A stretch of 64,000 nucleotides of DNA, taken from assembly GCF_000763905.1 (NCBI RefSeq), contig NZ_JRKN01000006.1, forward strand, positions 1 to 64,000. Reading direction: 5' to 3'. A program made the translations under genes and the position numbers. The notes beneath the pieces were generated by a model, which searched no databases, was not told the origin of the DNA, and worked only from the letters and a program-made list of their open reading frames with translations. The DNA comes from Paracoccus halophilus (GTDB lineage: Bacteria; Pseudomonadota; Alphaproteobacteria; Rhodobacterales; Rhodobacteraceae). Shown here one piece after another: positions 44,001 to 52,368 of the stretch (within the stretch, counting starts at the first letter, position 1; each line of letters starts with the position of its first letter).

Positions 44001-46569
44001 CATTCTCGGGGACGGTATCGCCCTCGAACAGCGGGCGGATGCCGATGGCGGGCGCCGCGGGCATGACAAGACGGGCTTCGCTGCGCTCGACCGGCCGGCC
44101 GGCGCCTTCGCGGATGTTCACCACGATCTCGGCCCGGTAGGGCTGCGGGCCAAGCCGGTCCGCGTCGGGCAATTCGGCCCGCGCGCTGTAATTGCCCTGC
44201 GCGTCGGTCTGGCCGGGGGGCAGGGTTTCGGTCACCGACTGGGTGTCATCGTCGTGACGCCCGAAGGAATAGCCCTGATAGGCGTCCAGATCGCGCGCCG
44301 GGGCCAGGCGCAGCAGCCCCTCGACCGGCAGGTCGGCGGCCGGCGCGCCGAACAGCCAGCGCGCGGTCAGCGACAGGTCCAGCGTGCCGCCGGCCATGGC
44401 CGGGCCTTCGGGCAGTCGCGGGGTGAAGTCGATCCTTTCGGGCAGGAAATCCTCGACCAGCAGCGGCGCGGTGGCCAGCGCCGGGCCATCCGCCTCGGTG
44501 CGCAGTTCCAGCCGCCAGGTGCCGCGCGGCGCATTGCCGGGGATCTGCCAGCTGACGATGCTGCCGCCGGCCCCTGCCGGCGTGGCGGCAAGGCGCAGCT
44601 GCTCGACCCCGTCGGGGCGCAGGATCACGGCGGTCAGCGGCAATCCGTCCAGCGCGCGGGCGCCGGCATCGCGGGCCAGAACCGTCGCGTTCACGGTTTC
44701 GCCCACGCGATAGGCGCCGCGATCGGTGGTCACGAACAGGTCGATCGGCGGCGCCGGCGGCGCGCCTTCGACGCCGCGATCGGACAGGTCGAATTCCGGC
44801 TCGGTCAGCGACAGAAAGGCCATGTCGCGGGGCGCGCGATCGCCCCCCTCGCCCTGCCATTCGGTGACCGTGACCATGGCCGGCTCGGCACCGCCGCGTC
44901 CCATGGCCAGACCGGGCGCGAAATGCGCGACGCCCCGGTCGTCGGTCAGCGCCCGCGCCAGCACCTCGTTCGAGCGGCTGACCAGCGCGACCTCGGCCCC
45001 GGGCTTGGCCGTGGTGTCGTTCAGGCTGCGCACCACGACGGTCAGCCCGTCGGTCCCCGCAAGCGTCGAAATCCCGAAATCCGAGATCACGAACCATTGC
45101 GTCGCCAGCCCGGTTTCCGAGGCCGGCCGGTCGGCCAGACTGGCCTCGGCGATATAGATGCCGGGCTGCAGCGGCCCCGCCTCGGCGGGGATCGCCAGGC
45201 TGGTGGTCAGTTCGCGATTGACCGCATCCTGCCCCATGGGCCTGGCGATCTGCGCCCGGCCCCGCCAGATCTCGCGCGCCATCCCGGCCGAGAAGTAATC
45301 CGCCTGCCAGCTGTCCAGCGGCGTGGCGAACATGTCCTCGGCCATGGCGCGGATCAGGTTGCGGTCCGAGATGCGCAGCAGGCGCAGGCCGATCTCGTCG
45401 GCATTGACGGTGACCACCGAAAGCCGCTGATCGCCCGAGGCCGGCAGCACATAGGCCCGGCCGGGGAAACGCACCTCGGGGTCGCGGTCGCGGATATAGC
45501 CCTGCAGCGGCACATCGCGCGCCAGCACCTCGCCATCGGCGGCGGGCAGCCCGGCGCGCAGGGTGATCTGCACCTGCCGGCCATGGCCCATGCCGCTGAC
45601 GCACAGCTGGTTGCCATCCGGCTCGACCGTCAGATCGCCCTCGGGCAGACGCAGAAAGGGGGCGTAATCGGTCCCCGGCGCCAGATCGCGCGACAGAACG
45701 GCGCAGAAGCGCGGCACCTTGCCCTGCGCGTCGATCTGCGTGTCGGTGACGCGCAGGCCGTTGCGCTCCTCCGAGGCCTGCAGCGCCCCGGCGATCTCGC
45801 CGTCATCGGGGGCAAGCCGGTTCGCCAGCCGCAGCGCCGACAGCCCGTCGCGGCCACGGTTCAGCCGCTCATCGGCCCGCGCCAGATGGAACAGCGCCCG
45901 CGCGGCGGTGGTGTCGTCCTCGGCCCGCAGATAGCCGTTGATCGCCATATGCGCGGCCGAAGCGGCGGCCTCGCGGTCGCCTTCGCCGCGCGTCTGAAGG
46001 GTCAGGCGCGCCAGATCCGCCCAATCCCCGGCATTGTCGTCGCGCGCCACGAAACCGGCCAGCAGCCGCGCCGCCGCCTCGGTCTGGCCGTCGCGCTCAA
46101 GCGGCCCGACATGGGTGGCGGGCGTGCCCTCGGTGCCCATCGCGGGATGCATGGCGGCAAAGGTGCGGGCCTGTTTCAGGGCGGCGGCAAGATCGTCGGC
46201 GCCGATGAAGGGCGCCGCCCCGGCGCGATCCGTGGCGCGCCGGATGCGCTCGGGCGCGGCGCTCACCACATAGCCCGACACCGCCCCCTGAAAGGCCGCG
46301 GGCGCACCGGCATCGCCCTTGGGGAAACAGGCGCGCGAGCGCTGGTTATAGGTCACCGCCTGACAATCGGCATTGCCCAGACAGGCCTGGATGCAGGCCT
46401 GCAGCGTGGTGTCGAAGATGCGGGCCAGATCGCCCCCCGGCATGTCGGTATCCGCGCGCAGCGTCACCCGACGCTCGGGGATCGGGCTTTCCTGGGCGCC
46501 GGCCGGGCCTGCGATCACAATGCCGGCAAGAACTGCCGCGAGGAACCGGTGCCGGACGGGATGCGCCAT
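41059..46569 (-). CDS. Thioester alpha-2-macroglobulin family protein
   Basis: The 1836-residue periplasmic protein has a signal peptide (residues 1-25), an N-terminal PAN/apple-like segment with paired cysteines (ACIQACLGNADCQAVTY) and a helical repeat region. The macroglobulin domains include a bait-region stretch, and the complement-like domain has the intact thioester motif GCTEQ at residues 1387-1391. Bacterial homologues trap foreign proteases in the periplasm. There is no lipobox, so it is probably soluble or otherwise tethered. The usual partner pbpC (PBP1C) is not next to it. GGAG precedes the ATG at 46569. A GCGGGC/GCCCGC hairpin (41042-41057) follows the stop. Confidence 0.93.
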   Translation of the reverse strand: MAHPVRHRFLAAVLAGIVIAGPAGAQESPIPERRVTLRADTDMPGGDLARIFDTTLQACIQACLGNADCQAVTYNQRSRACFPKGDAGAPAAFQGAVSGYVVSAAPERIRRATDRAGAAPFIGADDLAAALKQARTFAAMHPAMGTEGTPATHVGPLERDGQTEAAARLLAGFVARDDNAGDWADLARLTLQTRGEGDREAAASAAHMAINGYLRAEDDTTAARALFHLARADERLNRGRDGLSALRLANRLAPDDGEIAGALQASEERNGLRVTDTQIDAQGKVPRFCAVLSRDLAPGTDYAPFLRLPEGDLTVEPDGNQLCVSGMGHGRQVQITLRAGLPAADGEVLARDVPLQGYIRDRDPEVRFPGRAYVLPASGDQRLSVVTVNADEIGLRLLRISDRNLIRAMAEDMFATPLDSWQADYFSAGMAREIWRGRAQIARPMGQDAVNRELTTSLAIPAEAGPLQPGIYIAEASLADRPASETGLATQWFVISDFGISTLAGTDGLTVVVRSLNDTTAKPGAEVALVSRSNEVLARALTDDRGVAHFAPGLAMGRGGAEPAMVTVTEWQGEGGDRAPRDMAFLSLTEPEFDLSDRGVEGAPPAPPIDLFVTTDRGAYRVGETVNATVLARDAGARALDGLPLTAVILRPDGVEQLRLAATPAGAGGSIVSWQIPGNAPRGTWRLELRTEADGPALATAPLLVEDFLPERIDFTPRLPEGPAMAGGTLDLSLTARWLFGAPAADLPVEGLLRLAPARDLDAYQGYSFGRHDDDTQSVTETLPPGQTDAQGNYSARAELPDADRLGPQPYRAEIVVNIREGAGRPVERSEARLVMPAAPAIGIRPLFEGDTVPENAEARFALLAVGPDLGRVSEPVRWVLNRIDTDYQWYSIGGQWNWEATTTRRRIDEGVAEPGEVPAEIAARVDWGQYELVAEPASGQGGQSSVRFYAGWGAIAGAGSETPDRLQVVLDKPAYRSGETARVTVQAASDGLGLVSVMSNRLVAMRMVDLSEGENEIELPVTDDWGAGVYVTVSAIRGVADAGPEDRRPVRALGLAHAAVDPGDRQLTASIQAPQETRPRGTIPVTLTVAGAGGDTVHATIAAVDQGILNLTRFAPPDPGRHYFGQRRLGVGLRDLYGRLILPSGAPEGALREGGDASLSANAEAPPPTEKLMSWFSGPVTLGADGTARVEVPVGDFNGELRVMAVVWSDKGVGQSDASVLVRDPVVLTVTAPAFLAPGDRAQVGLRLTHVSGPAGEVGLAVSQTGGAALTASLPQAGVTLAEQAEAQLQMPVTAGDAEGRADLRLTLTAPDGSQLTKDIAIPVALNEADIQRRERLTVAPGESVAVPAALTQDMLPGAVLTAAVGPYARLDVAGTLARLSRYPYGCTEQMASAAMPLLYLTGLAELEGVQGAEDGDTSERVQKTIGQILTRQGSNGGFGLWSAGSGDLWLDAYVTDFLSRARAMGYQVPDKAFRMAIDNLRNQANYAGDPKYAQASENAALAYALAVLARERAATVGDLRYYADTAADSFSTPMAAANLAAALASYGDQLRADRLFARARDLVDLTTDEAPDYRPDYGTRLRDATALLAVAADAGTQAIDLTGLTSDLAERIARMAEGGQPLSTQESLWTVMAARALSVAAPPVLLNDVPLGQPVFGLPDDAARISNAGDAPVEVTMTATGKPATSPAQGGRGYRIERGYYSLEGEAIDPSSLPQGTRMVVALRVYPEAGGGGRLIVADPLPAGWEIDNPNLLRAGDVSALDWLEGQSSAEMTEFRADRFAAALTWTSDQPFSLAYIVRAVTPGSFRHPAASVEDMYRPGYRAWSDGGTVAVTR

Positions 46570-46745
46570 GAGCCAATCTCCATTTTTCGCCTGCCCATCT
46601 TGTGCCATTGCCCGGCCCCGCTGGCAATCCGCCGGCGGCTGGCCGGGTGGTGATTCTGCGCCCGCCGCGCACCGGCTTTGCCGTGCTGGCGCGCCCGGCG
46701 GCTTGTGTCGGCGGAAAGTTCAATACATCCTTGGTGGTAGCAGAA

Positions 46746-46796
46746 TTGCGCCACAGGAAATATGAACCTTGCGCCATATCGGCAGCGGCCTAGAAT
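46746..46796 (+). promoter_or_regulatory. Candidate promoter with repeated TTGCGCCA before the LuxR/FIST/kinase operon
   Basis: TTGCGC (46769-46774), 16 bases and TAGAAT (46791-46796) form a promoter-like pair 65 bases upstream of the response-regulator start. TTGCGCCA also occurs at 46746-46753, 23 bases upstream of the -35 copy. The repeated octamer may bind a regulator at the promoter. The rest of the 291-base divergent region has nothing recognisable. Confidence 0.4.
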
Positions 46797-46860
46797 GGAG
46801 AGGCGCCAGCAGTGCCGCCAGGCCCTCCTGACATGCAAGCGTTTCTTTGGGAGGAGAACG

Positions 46861-47571
46861 ATGGCCTTAGCCAAACAGCCAGAATCCGATCGCGCCGGCC
46901 CGCCAAGACCAGGCGCCGAGCGGGTCCGCGAAATCCTGATCGTGGACGATCACCCGCTGATGTGCGACGCGCTGGCGCTGACCCTCAAGATCAGCTTCGG
47001 GCTGAAAAGCGTGCGCACGGCGCGCAGCCTTGCCGCCGCGCAGGAGCAGATCCGCCGTCAGGGCGCGCCCGATGCGGTGATCCTCGACCTGAACCTGCCC
47101 GATGCGCGCGGCGCCGAAGGGCTGGTCACGCTGCGCCGCCAGATCCCCGGCGTGCCGATCACCATGATCTCGGCCGATCTGGAAAACGCCATGATCTCGG
47201 TCGCGATGGCGGCGGGGGCGCAGGGCTATATCTCGAAATCCCTGGGCCGCGAGGCGCTGGTCGACAGCCTGCGCCGGATGTGGAACGGCGAACGCGTCAC
47301 CCCCGACAGCTACGAGCCCGAACAGGCCAGCGAAGAGGATGCCGCGCGCGCCGAACTGGCGCGGCGCTTCGCCAGCCTGACGCCGCAGCAGATGAAGATC
47401 CTGCGCCTGATCTGCCAGGGCAAGGCGAACAAGGAAATCAGCTATGAGCTGTCCATCGCCGAGGCCACCGTCAAGACCCATATCACCGCCATCATGTCCA
47501 AGATCAACGCCCGCCGCCGCACGCAGGCGGTGCTGCTGGCCAATAGCATCCGGCTGTTCGAGCCGGCATGA
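46861..47571 (+). CDS. LuxR/NarL-type response regulator, ErbR-like
   Basis: The 236-residue regulator has a receiver domain (acidic Asp29/Asp30 in LIVDDHPLMCDAL, phospho-acceptor Asp76 in VILDLNLPDARG, Lys in AQGYISKSLG) and a C-terminal LuxR HTH (LTPQQMKILRLICQGKANK, IAEATVKTHITAIMSKI). GGAGGAGAACG precedes the ATG at 46861; the longer frame lacks a site. It overlaps the FIST gene by four bases (ATGA) and forms an operon with the FIST and hybrid kinase genes. ErbR/AgmR of Pseudomonas, the nearest functional analogue by layout, controls alcohol oxidation. Confidence 0.88.
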   Translation: MALAKQPESDRAGPPRPGAERVREILIVDDHPLMCDALALTLKISFGLKSVRTARSLAAAQEQIRRQGAPDAVILDLNLPDARGAEGLVTLRRQIPGVPITMISADLENAMISVAMAAGAQGYISKSLGREALVDSLRRMWNGERVTPDSYEPEQASEEDAARAELARRFASLTPQQMKILRLICQGKANKEISYELSIAEATVKTHITAIMSKINARRRTQAVLLANSIRLFEPA

Positions 47572-48758
47572 TCCCGGCCGATCCGCAGCAGGAGGCGGCG
47601 GCCGCTTCGCCGGGTGAAAGCCCCCCATTCGCGCCCGTCGCCGCCGCCTTTCCGGCCGGCGCCGCTGATCTGGCGGCGCGGATTCATGCCGCCATGGCGC
47701 CGCACCGGCCGGCGCTGCTGCTGCTGTTCGGCATGCCGGCGGGCGGCCTGGGCGCGCTTGGCCGCGAATTGCGCGCGGGGCTGGGGCAGGGCTGCCTTGT
47801 GGTCGGCTGTTCCTCGGCCGGGCAGATCGGGCCGCAGGGCTACTGTCAGGACATGGTGGCGGCGCTTGGCTTTCCGGCGGCCAGCTTCCGGGCGGCGGCC
47901 TGCCTGCTGCGCGATCAGGCGCGGGTGCCGGCCTCGGCCTGGATGGCGACGCTGCGCCGGGCCTATTCCGAATTCCGCCCCGATCCGGGCCGCGCCGGTT
48001 TCGGCATCCTGCTGGCCGATGCCCATGCCCGGCAAGAGGATGTGCTGGCGGCCACGCTGGACGCGGCGATTCCGGGCCTGCCGGTGATCGGTGCCTCGAC
48101 CGCGTCGGGGCTGGAATTCGACCGGGGTTGCCAGATGATCGACGGCCAGGAATGTCCCGGCGCGGCGATATTCGTGCTGATCGAGACCGATCTGGCGGTG
48201 GCCGAGCTGTCGTTCTCGCATTTCAGCCCGACCGACCGGCGCGCGGTGGTGACCGCCGCCGATCCGCAGAACCGGATCATCGTGGAACTGAACGCCGAGC
48301 CCGCGGCGCGGGAATATGCCCGGCTGGCGGGCATCCCGCCCTCGGCCATGACGCCCACGGAATTCGCCCGCCACCCGCTGCTGCTGCGCGCCGGCGGCCG
48401 GCATCATGTCCGCGCCATCCGCGCCGTCACGGCCGAGGGCGGCCTGCAGCTTCTGTCGGGGATCGAGCCGGGCAATATCCTGACCATCGGCCGCGCCATG
48501 GATATGATGCGCGGCTTTGCCGAGGCGCTGGAGGCCCTGCCCCGCCCGCCGCTGATGGTGCTGGGCTTCGACTGCATCCTGCGGCGGCTGGCGCTGGAGC
48601 GCGAGGGCATGGCCGGCCGGATGTCGCGGCTGCTGGCGCGCCATCGCGTCGCCGGTTTCAACACCTATGGCGAACAGCATCGCGGCATGCATGTGAACCA
48701 GACCTTTGTCGGCATGGCGCTCATGCCGCCCGATCGCGACGGGGCCGCGCTGCCGTGA
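47568..48758 (+). CDS. FIST-domain sensory protein, NosP-like
   Basis: The 396-residue cytoplasmic protein has a FIST_N region (LLLLFGMPAGGLGALGREL, VVGCSSAGQIGPQGY, GLPVIGASTASG) and a FIST_C region (the ~260-390 stretch ending FNTYGEQHRGMHVNQTFVG). FIST proteins bind small ligands, and NosP, a FIST protein, is a heme NO sensor that controls a partner histidine kinase. Whether this one binds heme cannot be read here. It overlaps the response regulator upstream by four bases and the kinase downstream by four (GTGA). Confidence 0.88.
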   Translation: MIPADPQQEAAAASPGESPPFAPVAAAFPAGAADLAARIHAAMAPHRPALLLLFGMPAGGLGALGRELRAGLGQGCLVVGCSSAGQIGPQGYCQDMVAALGFPAASFRAAACLLRDQARVPASAWMATLRRAYSEFRPDPGRAGFGILLADAHARQEDVLAATLDAAIPGLPVIGASTASGLEFDRGCQMIDGQECPGAAIFVLIETDLAVAELSFSHFSPTDRRAVVTAADPQNRIIVELNAEPAAREYARLAGIPPSAMTPTEFARHPLLLRAGGRHHVRAIRAVTAEGGLQLLSGIEPGNILTIGRAMDMMRGFAEALEALPRPPLMVLGFDCILRRLALEREGMAGRMSRLLARHRVAGFNTYGEQHRGMHVNQTFVGMALMPPDRDGAALP

Positions 48759-50083
48759 GCTTTCTGCGCAAGGACGAATCCGAGGCCCGCCGGGTCGAGA
48801 AACTGACCCGCATCACCGATGTGCTGGTCGAGCGGATCGACCGGCTGGAAGCGGGGCGCGGCTCGGCCTGGTCGATGTTTCAGGCCGCCGTCGCGCTGGA
48901 GCAGGAGGTCGAGGCCCGCACCCGCGAACTGGAACAGGCGCTGGCCGACCTGTCGGAACGCAACCGCGAACTGGCCGTGGCGCGCGCCGCCGCCGAAGAG
49001 GCGAACCGCTCCAAGACCCGGTTCCTGCGCGCCGCCAGCCACGACCTTCTGCAGCCGCTTTCCGCCGCCAAGCTGTTCCTGTCGGCGCTGACCGATTCGC
49101 CCCTGGACGATTTCCAGTCCGAGCTTGCGCAACGCCTGTCCGGCGCCTTTGATTCGGTCGAGGAACTGATGCATGCGGTTCTGGACATCTCGCGGCTCGA
49201 CAGCCAGCGGATCGAGTTCCAGCGCAAGCCGGTCGATCTGGCCGCGCTGTTTCGGCGGCTGGCCATCGAATATGCGCCGATGGCCGAGAGCAAGGGGCTG
49301 CGCCTGTCCTTTGTGCCCAGTTCCGCCGTGGTCGAAAGCGATCCGGTCTTTCTGCGGCGGATCGCGCAGAACCTGATCTCGAACGCGATCAAATATACCG
49401 ATTCCGGCGGCGTGCTGGTGGGGGTGCGCCGGCGCGCCGGGCAGGCTTGGATCGAGGTTCGCGATACCGGCATCGGCATCGCCGCCGAGGACAGGACGCG
49501 CGTGTTCGACGAATTCCAGCGCATCGCGCGCGACGGGGGCGCGCCGGGCATGGGGCTGGGCCTGTCCATCGTGCGCCGCGCCTGCGCCAAGCTGGGCCAT
49601 CCCATCGCCATGGACAGCACGCCGGGGCGCGGAACGGTGTTCCGCATCGGCCTGCCGCTGGTCGAACCGGGCGTCAGCGCCGGCGCGCCCGGCGCCGGGC
49701 GCGCCGGCCCTTCGCTGCGCGGGCGGGTGGCGCTGGTGGTGGAAAATGACGACGCCATGCGCCGCGCCTATGAGTTGCTGCTGGGCGACCGGCTGGGCAT
49801 GGTCGCGCGGGTGGCCGGCGCCACGACCGAGGCGCTGGCGATGATGGGCGACGAGCCGCCAGATGTGGTGATCGCGGATTACAATCTGAACAATGACGAT
49901 ACCGGCCTGCGCAGCATCGAATCGCTGCGCCGGGCGGCGGGGCTGCCGGTGCCGGCCATTCTGGTGACCGCCCGGCGCGACCCGGATATCGGCCGCGCCT
50001 GCATGGCGATGGCGGTGCCGATGCTGGAAAAACCCCTGCGCCCCGAAGAGTTGCAGGCCGTGCTGCAAAGGCTGCTGGGTTAG
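48755..50083 (+). CDS. Soluble hybrid histidine kinase, NahK/ErcS'-like
   Basis: The 442-residue protein has no membrane segment. Residues ~40-90 form a coiled coil, and the H-box RAASHDLLQPLSAAKLFLSAL carries His96. The catalytic domain has LISNAIKYT, RDTGIGI and GMGLGLSIV, and a C-terminal receiver (residues ~320-442) has phospho-acceptor Asp375 in VVIADYNLN. The SHDLLQPL(N/S)AAxLF box is the hallmark of the NahK/ErcS' group. Start codon GTG overlaps the FIST stop (GTGA). The N-terminal PAS domain of NahK is missing, so FIST may be the only sensor. Confidence 0.9.
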   Translation: MSFLRKDESEARRVEKLTRITDVLVERIDRLEAGRGSAWSMFQAAVALEQEVEARTRELEQALADLSERNRELAVARAAAEEANRSKTRFLRAASHDLLQPLSAAKLFLSALTDSPLDDFQSELAQRLSGAFDSVEELMHAVLDISRLDSQRIEFQRKPVDLAALFRRLAIEYAPMAESKGLRLSFVPSSAVVESDPVFLRRIAQNLISNAIKYTDSGGVLVGVRRRAGQAWIEVRDTGIGIAAEDRTRVFDEFQRIARDGGAPGMGLGLSIVRRACAKLGHPIAMDSTPGRGTVFRIGLPLVEPGVSAGAPGAGRAGPSLRGRVALVVENDDAMRRAYELLLGDRLGMVARVAGATTEALAMMGDEPPDVVIADYNLNNDDTGLRSIESLRRAAGLPVPAILVTARRDPDIGRACMAMAVPMLEKPLRPEELQAVLQRLLG

Positions 50084-50174
50084 CGCCGGCGCCCCGCATC
50101 CCCGACATCCGAACTGGACAAATGCCGCGCAGCGCGCTTCCCTTGGGCCAGTTCAAAGCGAAACGGGGGCCGGG

Positions 50175-50957
50175 ATGGATCTGGGCATCAGGGAAAAGAA
50201 GGGGCTGGTCTGCGCCGCCTCGAGGGGCTTGGGCCGGGGCTGCGCCGAGGCGCTGGCCGCCGCCGGCGTCGATCTGGTCATCAATGCGCGCGGCGCCGAC
50301 GCGCTGCGGGCCACGGCCGATGAGATCGCGGCGAAATACGGCGTCAAGGTCACGCCGGTCGCCGCCGATATCGCCACCGAACGCGGCCGTGGCGCCGTTC
50401 TGGACGCGCTCGAGGGGCAGGCGGATATCCTGGTCAACAATGCCGGCGGCCCGCCGCCCGGCAAATGGACCGACTGGGACCGCGACGATTTCATCGCCGC
50501 GATCGACGCGAATATGCTGGCCGCGATCGCGCTGATGCAGGCGCTGGTGCCCGGCATGATGGAACGCGGCTGGGGCCGGGTGGTCAATATCACCTCGCAA
50601 TCGGTACGCATGCCGATTGCCATTCTGGGCCTGTCCAATGCCGCCCGCGCCGGGCTGACCGGCTTTGTCGCCGGCATGTCGCGCCAGGTCGCGCCGCATG
50701 GCGTGGTGGTGAACAACCTGCTGCCCGGCATCCATGCGACGGCGCGCGCCGACAGCCTGGATTCCGGGGTCGCCAAGGCCGAGGGGATCACCGTGGACGA
50801 GGCCCGCCGCCGTCGCGAACAGACCATCCCCACCCACAGCTATGGCCGGCCCGAGGATTTCGGCGCCACCTGCGCATTCCTGTGCAGCCAGCATGCGCGG
50901 TTCATCGTCGGCCAGAACATCCTGCTGGATGGCGGTGCCTCGAATATCTCGATCTGA
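50175..50957 (+). CDS. SDR-family protein with degenerate active site
   Basis: The 260-residue protein has the SDR fold: an N-terminal nucleotide-binding segment CAASRGLGRGCAEAL, ILVNNAGGPPPG and the Ser strand RVVNITSQSV. The YxxxK catalytic motif is replaced by SNAAR in ILGLSNAARAGLTGF, and the first glycine motif begins AASRGLG rather than TGxxxGxG. This matches the BKR-like SDR subgroup described as lacking the full catalytic tetrad. It may bind ligand without classical reductase activity. It follows the hybrid kinase by 91 bases on the same strand, but its own operon status is unclear. Confidence 0.85.
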   Translation: MDLGIREKKGLVCAASRGLGRGCAEALAAAGVDLVINARGADALRATADEIAAKYGVKVTPVAADIATERGRGAVLDALEGQADILVNNAGGPPPGKWTDWDRDDFIAAIDANMLAAIALMQALVPGMMERGWGRVVNITSQSVRMPIAILGLSNAARAGLTGFVAGMSRQVAPHGVVVNNLLPGIHATARADSLDSGVAKAEGITVDEARRRREQTIPTHSYGRPEDFGATCAFLCSQHARFIVGQNILLDGGASNISI

Positions 50958-51024
50958 TGCGCCGTCCGGGCCGGCACGAAACCCCTTGCCAGAATCCGGC
51001 GGCCCGGATACGACAAAGGTCGGA

Positions 51025-51205
51025 AATCGGGAGACACTGGCGCATGCCAGGGCCGAAGGAGCAACCGCCCCGGTAAACTCTCAGGCAAAACGAACCGTTT
51101 CCGCTGAACGCTCTGGAGAGAGGCGGCCCCCAACATGGCCGCCCGCCGAAGGGATAACGATCTCAGGCGCCCCTCGCGGGGTAGGGACAGAGGGGGCATC
51201 GAAGC
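51025..51205 (+). promoter_or_regulatory. Tandem glycine riboswitch upstream of gcvT
   Basis: Two glycine aptamers lie in series. The first has GCCGAAGGAGCAAC (51052-51065) and ACTCTCAGGCAAAA (51077-51090). The second has CTCTGGAGAGAGGC (51111-51124), GCCGAAGGGATAACGATCTCAGG (51145-51167, core GCCGAAGG and ATCTCAGG) and GGACAGAGGGGGC near 51185. This is the classic cooperative arrangement that turns on glycine cleavage genes when glycine is abundant. The gcvT start codon lies about 40 bases downstream, so control may act on transcription or translation. Confidence 0.93.
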
Positions 51206-51244
51206 AGGCCGGACAGGTCCGTCCGCAAGACTAGGGGGATGCTC

Positions 51245-52357
51245 ATGGCCGATCTTCGGCGCACGAAACTATACGATCTGCACGTCGCGCATGGCGCGAA
51301 GATGGTGCCCTTTGCCGGCTGGGAAATGCCGGTGCAATATCCGATGGGCGTGATGGGCGAACACCAGCACACGCGCGCCCATGCGGGGCTGTTCGACGTC
51401 AGCCATATGGGGCAGGTGATCCTGCGCGGCGAGGGTGTGGCCGAGGCGCTGGAGACGCTGGTCCCGGCCGATATCCTCGGGCTGAAACAGGGCCGCCAGC
51501 GTTACGGGCTGTTCACCAATGACACCGGCGGCATACTCGACGACCTGATGATCGCCAACAAGGGCGACCATCTGTTTCTGGTGGTGAACGCCGCCTGCGC
51601 CGAGCAGGACATCGCCCATCTGCGCCAGCTCGAGGCGCGCGGCATCACCGTCACGCCGGTCACCGACCGCGCCCTGCTGGCGCTGCAAGGGCCGCAGGCC
51701 GAGGCGGTTCTGGAACGGCTGGTCCCCGGTGTCGCGGCGATGAAATTCATGGATGTGGCGGAATTCGACTGGCAGGGCGCAACGCTTTGGGTCAGCCGCT
51801 CGGGCTATACCGGCGAGGACGGCTATGAGGTCTCGGTCCCCGAGGCGCAGGCGGTTGCCTTTGCCGGGGCGCTGCTGGACCAGCCCGGGGTCGCCTGGAT
51901 CGGCCTGGGCGCGCGCGACAGCCTGCGGCTTGAGGCCGGGATGCCGCTTTACGGCCATGACATGGATGCCGGGACCACCCCGGCCGCGGCGGGGCTTGGC
52001 TGGTCGATCCAGAAGGTCCGCCGTCAGGGCGGCGCGCGCGAGGGCGGCTTTCCCGGCGCGGAAACCGTGCTGGGCGAACTTGCCGAAGGTCCCGCGCGGA
52101 CCCGTTTCGGGTTGCGCCCGGACGGCCGCGCGCCGATCCGCGAAGGGGTGACGCTCTTCGACGCATCCGAGGGCGGGGCCGAGATCGGCAAGGTCTGCTC
52201 GGGCGGCTTCGGCCCCTCGGTCGGCGGACCGATCGCCATGGCGATCCTGCCCGCCGCGCTGGCCGAGGGCGATACCGTCTGGGCCGAGCTGCGCGGCAAG
52301 CGCGTGGCCGTGACCGTCACCGCACTTCCCTTCCACCAACCTAGCTACAAGCGCTGA
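51245..52357 (+). CDS. gcvT: Glycine cleavage system T protein (aminomethyltransferase)
   Basis: GcvT moves the methylene group from the aminomethyl-lipoyl H protein to tetrahydrofolate and releases ammonia. The 370-residue protein has [21 protein letters not shown] near the N-terminus, [12 protein letters not shown] (Asp in the folate site), [18 protein letters not shown] and the C-terminal barrel ending in [13 protein letters not shown]. The ATG at 51245 fits the AGGGGG site better than the ATG at 51239, which abuts it. It is the first gene of gcvT-gcvH-gcvP under the glycine riboswitch. Confidence 0.96.
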   Translation: MADLRRTKLYDLHVAHGAKMVPFAGWEMPVQYPMGVMGEHQHTRAHAGLFDVSHMGQVILRGEGVAEALETLVPADILGLKQGRQRYGLFTNDTGGILDDLMIANKGDHLFLVVNAACAEQDIAHLRQLEARGITVTPVTDRALLALQGPQAEAVLERLVPGVAAMKFMDVAEFDWQGATLWVSRSGYTGEDGYEVSVPEAQAVAFAGALLDQPGVAWIGLGARDSLRLEAGMPLYGHDMDAGTTPAAAGLGWSIQKVRRQGGAREGGFPGAETVLGELAEGPARTRFGLRPDGRAPIREGVTLFDASEGGAEIGKVCSGGFGPSVGGPIAMAILPAALAEGDTVWAELRGKRVAVTVTALPFHQPSYKR

Positions 52358-52368
52358 GAGGCCGAGGC

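Noticed and set aside
42817..46653. 1278-codon plus-strand frame opposite the alpha-2-macroglobulin gene
   Set aside because: Antisense shadow caused by GC-rich codon use; the minus strand has signal peptide, domains and thioester motif.
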